Assembly: GCA_964477295.1 (NCBI GenBank)
Contig: CAYZEZ010000151.1
Span: forward strand, 1-11,709
From: CAYZEZ01 sp964477295
Lineage (GTDB): Bacteria > Bacteroidota > Bacteroidia > Bacteroidales > SM23-62
Reading direction: 5' to 3'
Length of the DNA stretch: 11,709 nt
A program made the translations under genes and the position numbers. How positions within the stretch are numbered: position 1 is the first letter of the stretch; each line of letters starts with the position of its first letter. This document shows, piece after piece, positions 6,685 through 11,709 of the stretch. The notes under the pieces are model-generated. The model saw nothing but the letters and a program-made list of their open reading frames with translations, was not told where the DNA came from and searched no databases.

Positions 6685-7853
6685 AGAGAACATGGACCGT
6701 CATATCAGCTATTCTGACTGTTTGCTATCTCATTTCATGTGAGGAGGATACGGGGATTGACGATTCATGGTCCCTCAGGGAAAAAATTGATAACCTGGTT
6801 GAACCGGTTACTTATTTCGGAAATCCGGGTGCAATGATTATCGGCATCATCCAGGATGGAGAAAAGAGTATCTATAGTTATGGTGATGCGGGACTAGGAT
6901 CCGGTCCTCCTGAATCAAATACCATCTTTGAAATAGGTTCAAATACCAAAACCTTTACTGCCACCATCTTAAGTCAATTCATCATGGAAGGATTGCTGTC
7001 GCTCGACGATCCAATCGATCAATTTCTTCCGGCCGATGTGCATCCGCCGTCTTTCCAGGGTCAGCCCATTACGCTCAGGCACCTGATTACTCACACATCC
7101 GGTTTACCGAGGGGAGTGTACAATTTTGATGTTGATCCGGGTGTCCTCTGGTCGGAGTTTACTAACGAGGATTATTACACCTTCCTGAATGATATCTACA
7201 AGCAGGCATACCCGTTTGATGACTTTACACCAGGTAATGAACTGGCTTACCTCGGGACTGCGTATAGGTATTCCAACATTGGTATTGCGATCGTGGGTCA
7301 CATACTGGAGCTGGTGTCGGGGCAATCCTGGGAGGACCTGGTAGAGGAAAGGATCACTTCGGTTTTAGATATGCCTGATACCCGGATAATTTCCAGGATG
7401 ACTGAAGAACAGAAGAACAGGATTCCCAGGGCCTACACTTTGAACCAGTATGAACAGCTCCTGCCCAGGGAAATGGGAAGGCTGCTTGGCCATGGGGCTA
7501 TCCTGTCGACTATTGACGACATGTTGAAATACATGGAGGCCAACATGGATGATACATCTCCATTGTATCCTTCCATGTCGATGTGTCACGAAGTCATTTA
7601 TACCAAAGAAGAAATAAGCAATCCGGATGGGGATAATGACGAAAAGCTTTATAGCAGTGGTATCGGAATGGCCTGGTTTGTTACCTATGAAAACGGGGAC
7701 ACTATTATTGAACATGGAGGAGCACTCAATCATCTACTCTTTTTCAAATTCAATAAAACCAAAGATATCGGAATGGTTTCATTTTCGAATACAAGAGCCC
7801 CGAAGGTTTCAGATATCAACAGGAGAATATTTGAATTGATACCCAAAGAATGA
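6681..7853 (+). CDS. Serine hydrolase lipoprotein of the beta-lactamase class C / esterase fold
   Basis: This 390-residue protein has a lipoprotein signal peptide with the lipobox L-I-S-C (Cys20). It is therefore predicted to be lipid-anchored; the acidic E-E-D following Cys20 leaves inner versus outer leaflet open. The mature part is the PF00144-type serine hydrolase domain. Its three signature motifs are all present: S-N-T-K (Ser87 nucleophile, Lys90), Y-S-N (Tyr197, Asn199) and H-G-G (His345). The supporting segments L-R-H-L-I-T-H-T-S-G-L-P and G-H-G-A-I-L-S-T are also where expected. The family includes AmpC beta-lactamases, D-Ala-D-Ala carboxypeptidases, D-amino-acid peptidases and esterases. 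H-G-G rather than K-T-G is common in the esterase/peptidase branch, so antibiotic resistance should not be assumed. It is flanked on both sides, with ATGA overlaps, by paralogous outer-membrane barrels, suggesting that the three work together at the envelope. Confidence 0.92.
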   Translation: MKRTWTVISAILTVCYLISCEEDTGIDDSWSLREKIDNLVEPVTYFGNPGAMIIGIIQDGEKSIYSYGDAGLGSGPPESNTIFEIGSNTKTFTATILSQFIMEGLLSLDDPIDQFLPADVHPPSFQGQPITLRHLITHTSGLPRGVYNFDVDPGVLWSEFTNEDYYTFLNDIYKQAYPFDDFTPGNELAYLGTAYRYSNIGIAIVGHILELVSGQSWEDLVEERITSVLDMPDTRIISRMTEEQKNRIPRAYTLNQYEQLLPREMGRLLGHGAILSTIDDMLKYMEANMDDTSPLYPSMSMCHEVIYTKEEISNPDGDNDEKLYSSGIGMAWFVTYENGDTIIEHGGALNHLLFFKFNKTKDIGMVSFSNTRAPKVSDINRRIFELIPKE

Positions 7854-8536
7854 ACAAACAAACTCATCATATCAGATCCATCGTTCCCTGGTTAACAGTA
7901 TCATTGCTGATCCTGGTAACCCATTGTGCCTGTGCCCAGGACCGGTTTTGGGTTGGCCTCTCGGGTGGATTACAAAATACTTATTTGCTATCATCCGGCC
8001 GTTCGGAGATCGATGCAAAAAATGCATTCAGGCCGAACCTGGCCCTGAATACTGAATTCAGGTTCTCTCCAAAAATAGCCGTTCAAACAGGACTGGGGTA
8101 TTCATTGTATACCCAGAAGACCAGTAAATTCAATAATAATTTTCACTATCTGACCATCCCGCTACATATAAAAGCCGGCAGATTCAGGAAGGAGAGGAAG
8201 ATCGCTCTCGCATATATTGTTGGTCTGGATTTTAATTACCTGTTATCTGCAAAGAATGTCTACCTGGATGAAAGGAATAACATCACTGATTATACCAACA
8301 GGTCCCATACAGAACCTGTTCTGGGACTGGGGATTAAGAAGAAAATCAATGAACAATTCCTGGTTGAAACGTATATAACAGGCAAGATGGGTGGAATGAT
8401 AAATAATGCAACTAATGATGGTTTTGCACTCAGAAACCGGAACTATGGGATTATGGTAAGCCTGATACATACTATACCACGAAGTAATAAATATTATCAT
8501 AAAACGTCCTTAATCAATCCAAATGAATACAATTAA
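7850..8536 (+). CDS. Outer-membrane beta-barrel protein, paralogue B
   Basis: The 228-residue product starts with a signal peptide (residues 1-29, A-C-A before Q30) and continues as a small outer-membrane barrel. It shares with paralogue A the blocks F-R-P (Y-R-P in A), Q-T-G-L-G-Y, N-N-F-H-Y-L, K-x-G-R and V-Y-x-D-E in the same order at a constant ten-residue offset over the central part. It ends with about 20 extra polar residues (from P-R-S-N-K-Y-Y-H-K) beyond the last predicted strand; paralogue A stops right after its last strand. The extra tail is where the downstream micro-ORF begins, so it may be a frameshifted or fused extension. Its start overlaps the lipoprotein hydrolase stop as ATGA. 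Function unknown. Confidence 0.8.
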   Translation: MNKQTHHIRSIVPWLTVSLLILVTHCACAQDRFWVGLSGGLQNTYLLSSGRSEIDAKNAFRPNLALNTEFRFSPKIAVQTGLGYSLYTQKTSKFNNNFHYLTIPLHIKAGRFRKERKIALAYIVGLDFNYLLSAKNVYLDERNNITDYTNRSHTEPVLGLGIKKKINEQFLVETYITGKMGGMINNATNDGFALRNRNYGIMVSLIHTIPRSNKYYHKTSLINPNEYN

Positions 8537-8603
8537 AGCCTTTTTGGTAACCGGCCTGCTTTTCATTGGATGGTGGGGAGCCCTTAAAATCGATCTGGAA
8601 TGA
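8523..8603 (+). CDS. 26-residue hydrophobic micro-ORF linking two genes
   Basis: An ATG at 8523, inside the last codons of the barrel gene, opens a 26-codon frame ending in a TGA at 8601-8603 that overlaps the next ATG (8600) as ATGA. The peptide is M-N-T-I-K-A-F, a hydrophobic stretch L-V-T-G-L-L-F-I-G-W-W-G-A-L, then K-I-D-L-E. It could be a small single-span membrane protein, a leader that couples translation of barrel B to the following gene, or the signal-peptide remnant of a deleted gene. The precise fit into the chain of overlaps favours it being translated, but the reading frame is too short to judge by codon use. Confidence 0.4.
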   Translation: MNTIKAFLVTGLLFIGWWGALKIDLE

Positions 8604-9313
8604 GTAGCTCAACTAGAGTATTAGCATTTGGTTGTTTTATTATCTTATTTGTAAGTGTTGTTCAAAGTCAAACTATAAATATGGATACACTTAAATTAAT
8701 GAAGAAGGAAATACTTCTTTCCTCCTGCCCTGTTTTATTCGATGAAGAGCTAACCGCTGAGTCGCTGAAACAAAACTGGACTGTCCACCACAGCGAATGG
8801 TGGGTCGAAGATGGCTGGTTGCACGGTGCAAATCCTGGCAATCACCCTGGGATGGTAATCCATAATAGTGATTTTCCCGGGAATGTACTGGTTGAGTTTG
8901 ACGCTGCAACAGTTGCACCGTCTGCCCACGATATCAATGTGATGTGGAACGGTGAATGGCTTAATGATGTTGATCAGAGAGGTATGGCATATGTTGCAGG
9001 TTTGCAGGGTTGGTGGACAGGGAAAGTGGGTATTGAAAAATCACCGGAATATAAGTTTATGGTAGGTACCCCTCTGCTGGATTTTCAACCTGGTAAGCTA
9101 TATCATATCATTGCGGGAAGCATTGATGGTCACTGCTTTATTTTCGCAAACGGTCAATTATTACTTGAAGCAATGGATCCGGATCCAATTGATAACCAGA
9201 AATATACAAAAGTTGGACTTGAAGCTTACTGCAGTCATATTAAGGTTAGAAATTTCAGGATCCGTCAAATAAAATGGAACCCGATAGAAATGAAATATGA
9301 GCCGGAGTTCTGA
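8600..9313 (+). CDS. Secreted concanavalin-like (lectin/glucanase fold) protein
   Basis: The 237-residue product has a signal peptide (1-23, V-V-Q-S before Q24) followed by a single domain of about 45-225. The order is F-D-E-E-L, N-W-T-V, W-W-V-E-D-G-W-L-H-G, a G-N-V-L-V-E-F-D-A strand, G-K-L-Y-H-I-I-A-G, F-I-F-A-N-G-Q-L-L-L-E, then V-G-L-E-A-Y-C-S-H-I-K-V-R-N-F-R-I. This pattern is that of concanavalin-like jelly rolls of the DUF1080 (3-keto-disaccharide hydrolase) and DUF1961 (YesU-like) type, which bind or cleave carbohydrates. I cannot place it in one of these families with certainty. It may degrade or sense a glycan in the periplasm or outside. It is joined to the preceding micro-ORF by ATGA, so it could belong to the barrel-hydrolase operon. 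Confidence 0.7.
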   Translation: MSSSTRVLAFGCFIILFVSVVQSQTINMDTLKLMKKEILLSSCPVLFDEELTAESLKQNWTVHHSEWWVEDGWLHGANPGNHPGMVIHNSDFPGNVLVEFDAATVAPSAHDINVMWNGEWLNDVDQRGMAYVAGLQGWWTGKVGIEKSPEYKFMVGTPLLDFQPGKLYHIIAGSIDGHCFIFANGQLLLEAMDPDPIDNQKYTKVGLEAYCSHIKVRNFRIRQIKWNPIEMKYEPEF

Positions 9314-9401
9314 TTTATTCAGAAAAGTGTATGCAGAAGATCCGGGTTATGCGGCCATTTGCGATGTTGACTTTGCAGCACCAGATAAGAAGAATTTATA
9401 G
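9297..9401 (+). pseudogene. Short orphan reading frame, possible gene remnant
   Basis: An ATG at 9297, inside the end of the concanavalin-like gene, opens a 34-residue frame to a TAG at 9399-9401. The stretch K-V-Y-A-E-D-P-G-Y-A-A-I-C-D-V-D-F-A-A-P-D reads like ordinary coding sequence, with a balanced residue mix, in an otherwise non-coding gap. It may be the last piece of a deleted gene, as with the other fragments in this window, or a chance frame. I do not recognise the family. Confidence 0.25.
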
Positions 9402-9457
9402 CTGGCCAGGACTAAAATCCTGATAAAGGGAATTGACACATTGAATAAAATATCCTT

Positions 9458-10162
9458 ATGATCCCTGAAATCATACACCAGACCTGGAAAACGGAGCTTA
9501 TCCCAAAGCAATGGCGTGGTTTTGTTGATAAGGTAAAGTTATTAAATCCGGGATGGGAATACAGGTTGTGGACGGATATGGATAATGAAGAATTTGTAAA
9601 GAAGAACTACCCGGATCTGTTTGATGTATTTAAAGGATTTTCCAGAAATATCATGAGGGCGGATGTAATCAGGTACCTGATCATGGATAAAATCGGGGGT
9701 GTTTATCTTGACTTGGATTATGAAGTTATTAAACCATTTGAATTCGAAGATCAAATTGTTGTTTTACCCCTGAATCGCAGCATACAGTTCGGTGATGAAA
9801 AGGATGAACTTGGAAATTGTATTTTCGCTTCGGTTCCCGGGCATAAATTCTGGAGAGATGTGATCAATGAGTTAATCGATAATCCACCTACTGTAACCAA
9901 CTACTCCCAGATTTTTGATGCTACCGGCCCCCTGTTCCTGACCAGGATGTACAATAAATATAATTATCCTGATATTTCCACACCCGACAGGATCATATTT
10001 CATCCCCCTACCCCGAAAAGGAAAAAAGACATTCCGGGAATTAAGGCCAATGGCGTATCAGTAGGCATCCACCATCCGTGGGGAAGCTGGAAGGAAAGAT
10101 TTACCCTGACTCATATAAAGTTGAAATATAAATCGATTAGAAAGGATCAATTAAACCGGTAA
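9458..10162 (+). CDS. Family GT32 glycosyltransferase (OCH1/DXD type)
   Basis: This 234-residue protein is a compact GT-A fold sugar transferase. It opens with the hallmark I-P-E-I-I-H-Q-T-W-K, continues with N-P-G-W-E-Y-R-L-W-T-D and the segment A-D-V-I-R-Y-L-I-M-D-K-I-G-G-V-Y-L-D-L-D, where Asp85 and Asp87 form the DXD motif that binds the metal and nucleotide sugar. Near the end, H-H-P-W-G-S-W (205-211) is the family's conserved closing motif. It should transfer a mannosyl, galactosyl or similar residue in building capsule, O-antigen or other surface glycans; donor and acceptor cannot be read. It has no signal peptide and is probably cytoplasmic or peripherally membrane-bound. No other glycan-biosynthesis gene is visible nearby, which is unusual for a locus-type glycosyltransferase. 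The DUF2007 gene follows after ten bases. Confidence 0.9.
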   Translation: MIPEIIHQTWKTELIPKQWRGFVDKVKLLNPGWEYRLWTDMDNEEFVKKNYPDLFDVFKGFSRNIMRADVIRYLIMDKIGGVYLDLDYEVIKPFEFEDQIVVLPLNRSIQFGDEKDELGNCIFASVPGHKFWRDVINELIDNPPTVTNYSQIFDATGPLFLTRMYNKYNYPDISTPDRIIFHPPTPKRKKDIPGIKANGVSVGIHHPWGSWKERFTLTHIKLKYKSIRKDQLNR

Positions 10163-10172
10163 ACCAAATAGA

Positions 10173-10418
10173 ATGGAAATGAAAGAGAGGATCGTGATCC
10201 TGAGATCATTTAACAATCCGGCAGAAGCAAATATTGTCAAAGCAAAGCTCGATTCCTTCGAAATCCCCTGCTTTCTTACGGATGAACATTTTGCCGGACT
10301 TAATCCAGGCTTTAATCCACTGGTGGGTGGTGTAAAATTGAGGGTGTTTGAAAAAGATGTGGAAAGAGCTCTGAACATATTGCAGGCATTGATACCAGTT
10401 AGCAGGCAAGATAAATGA
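10173..10418 (+). CDS. DUF2007-domain small protein
   Basis: The 81-residue product matches the DUF2007 family (annotated as putative signal-transducing protein, PF09413) across its whole length. The features seen are an R-S-F-N-N-P-A-E-A-N-I-V-K-A-K-L-D-S helix, E-I-P-C-F-L-T-D-E, the L-N-P-G-F-N-P-L-V-G-G-V-K-L loop, and a final E-R-A-L-N-I-L helix. The fold is ferredoxin-like and resembles PII-type regulators, but no ligand is established. A second ATG two codons in (10179) is an equally good start. The gene lies ten bases after the GT32 gene and 22 before the TPR gene, suggesting co-transcription. Confidence 0.85.
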   Translation: MEMKERIVILRSFNNPAEANIVKAKLDSFEIPCFLTDEHFAGLNPGFNPLVGGVKLRVFEKDVERALNILQALIPVSRQDK

Positions 10419-10440
10419 ACCAAGAAATCAGACAAGAAAT

Positions 10441-11709
10441 ATGAGAAACCGGGGCAGGCTTTTACTACTTGGTTTTGGTTTAAAGGCCAGTGTATTTCTA
10501 TGCAGCCAGAGTAATTACGAATTGCTCTACCTGCAGGGTGAATTTGACAGGATCCTGCAGGAGAGCCAGGAATTATTAACACCGGAAGACCATTACTGGC
10601 ATGCTGCTGTGCTCAATAAGCAGGGTAAAACGATCGAGGCCATCCGGGTCCTGGAAAACGGGCTAAGCCATTACGAAGAAAATCAGCAAATTGAATTATT
10701 GATTGCAGAACTCTATTTCAACAGCGGCCAGTTCCCGAAAGCAAAACCACTGCTGACAAAATACCAGGATTCGCCGGGCAGGTTTATGCAATTAATTGAA
10801 ATACTGGAGTTTGAGAAAAATTTCAAAGAAGCGATTGAAATGTTACTGGCGAGGATCACTAAAGACTCACTGAACATCCCGTACCTCATCCACCTGGGAG
10901 AAAACCATTACCAGATTGACAGCCTTAGCATCGCTGCCGGGTATTTTGAAAGAGCATTACAACTTAACCCTGGAGATCAGTTAACGGCAAACAAACTAGC
11001 CAATATTTATCTTAAGGCCAAAAAATTCGAAAGGACCCTTGAAATATGCGAGCTAATCCTGCAAAATGATTCGACCAATAAAACCTTCATCAAACTCAAG
11101 GGCATGGCCAGTTTTAATATGGATGATTTTGAAACGGCACAGGATTGCTTTAGCTACCTGATGCTGGAGGGCGACTCCAGTAAATTTACATTTAAACACC
11201 TGGGTATAAGTGAATTAAATAATTACCTGTGGCATGTCTCCAGGGATCATTTGTTATTGGCCTTTACCCTTGATTCAAACGATTTCGAAACCTGTTTTTT
11301 TCTCGGGAAGGCATTTTTGAATTCCACAAAACCCGAAAAAGGATTGTATTATTTTAACAGGGTTGATTCCCTCCTGCAACCTGATCCAAAAGTTTTATCG
11401 GCATTATATATTGAAAAACAATCCGTTTATATTACCCTTAAAAAATACCGGGAAGCACTGGAATGTTATGATATGGCTTATCGGCTTGCTCCGAGGCCTG
11501 AATACCTGTTTTATATGGCCTCCATATATGAGTATTTTCTTGAGGATAAAAAGAAAGCACTGGAATATTATGAATTGTTTCTTTCAAAACTTCCACCAAA
11601 ACCCGATTCTGATCATGAGTTTGATAAGAAGGGTGCTACAGTTTCCCTGAGGAAAGCAGCAGAAAACAATATTTCCAGGATAAAGGAAGAATTGTTTTTT
11701 AATGGAGAA
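10441..11709 (+). CDS. TPR-repeat protein, C-terminus beyond the window
   Basis: An ATG at 10441 opens a frame that stays open for 423 codons to the window edge, so the true end is not seen. The N-terminus (L-L-L-L-G-F-G-L-K-A-S-V-F-L-C-S) looks like a signal peptide or membrane anchor; Cys21 lacks a good lipobox. From about residue 50 the chain is helical, and from about 147 it carries recognisable tetratricopeptide repeats: I-A-A-G-Y-F-E-R-A-L-Q-L-N-P-G, N-I-Y-L-K-A-K-K-F-E-R-T-L-E-I-C, L-K-K-Y-R-E-A-L-E-C-Y-D-M-A-Y and K-A-L-E-Y-Y-E-L-F-L. Such arrays serve as protein-binding scaffolds, often in envelope assembly in this phylum. The partner is unknown. It follows the DUF2007 gene by 22 bases. 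Confidence 0.88.
   Translation, partial: MRNRGRLLLLGFGLKASVFLCSQSNYELLYLQGEFDRILQESQELLTPEDHYWHAAVLNKQGKTIEAIRVLENGLSHYEENQQIELLIAELYFNSGQFPKAKPLLTKYQDSPGRFMQLIEILEFEKNFKEAIEMLLARITKDSLNIPYLIHLGENHYQIDSLSIAAGYFERALQLNPGDQLTANKLANIYLKAKKFERTLEICELILQNDSTNKTFIKLKGMASFNMDDFETAQDCFSYLMLEGDSSKFTFKHLGISELNNYLWHVSRDHLLLAFTLDSNDFETCFFLGKAFLNSTKPEKGLYYFNRVDSLLQPDPKVLSALYIEKQSVYITLKKYREALECYDMAYRLAPRPEYLFYMASIYEYFLEDKKKALEYYELFLSKLPPKPDSDHEFDKKGATVSLRKAAENNISRIKEELFFNGE

Noticed and set aside
6681..7853. Reading the serine hydrolase as a beta-lactamase resistance gene
   Set aside because: The third motif is H-G-G and the setting is an envelope operon; the fold is shared by peptidases and esterases, so resistance is not supported by the sequence.
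9407..9422. Inverted repeat CAGGA/TCCTG with a six-base loop, considered as a terminator
   Set aside because: The stem is only five pairs and no T-run follows, so it is not a convincing terminator.
11363..11650. A 95-residue plus-strand frame near the window end
   Set aside because: It is out of frame inside the TPR gene, whose frame is open for over 420 codons and shows clear repeats.

Overview
The window looks like a chromosomal stretch from a member of the Bacteroidota. The reasons are an AT-rich composition, little use of Shine-Dalgarno sites, secreted proteins whose signal peptides end in A-Q or S-Q, a C-terminal type IX secretion (T9SS) sorting domain of the YPNPSRG type, a possible Bacteroidota -7 promoter element (TAnnTTTG), and families common in that phylum (DUF4038 apiosidase-like hydrolase, outer-membrane beta-barrels, DUF2007, GT32). 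I see no rRNA, tRNA, CRISPR array, insertion sequence or phage gene. Genus cannot be read from the sequence.

Layout. Bases 1-45 are probably the end of an upstream gene. From 191 to 846 lie two genes that start normally and stop early: a beta-carbonic anhydrase with its whole zinc site but no C-terminal part, and the first ~86 residues of a secreted DUF4038 glycoside hydrolase. A VOC-family protein follows at 945-1325. The only minus-strand gene (1366-2040) encodes an exported protein I do not recognise, and it diverges from a secreted, T9SS-sorted endonuclease/exonuclease/phosphatase (2150-3319). Next come a broken cupin gene (3331-3462 plus an out-of-frame tail), a secreted S37-type peptidase (3538-4827) and a long-form RsgA GTPase (4824-5915), the last two sharing an ATGA overlap.

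A second block runs from 6079 to 9313. Two clearly paralogous outer-membrane barrel proteins (6079-6684 and 7850-8536) flank a lipoprotein of the serine beta-lactamase/esterase fold (6681-7853), each junction being an ATGA overlap. A 26-residue hydrophobic micro-ORF (8523-8603) then links the second barrel gene to a secreted concanavalin-like protein (8600-9313), again by ATGA. This barrel-hydrolase-barrel module is the best candidate here for an undescribed envelope system, though its function is unknown.

The last block holds a GT32 sugar transferase (9458-10162), a small DUF2007 protein (10173-10418) and a TPR protein (from 10441) that runs off the window. Short spacers suggest one transcript.

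Two themes stand out. Most products are exported, so the region is largely cell-envelope or extracellular. It also carries several gene fragments with an intact 5' end and a lost 3' part, as though repeated deletions had trimmed it.
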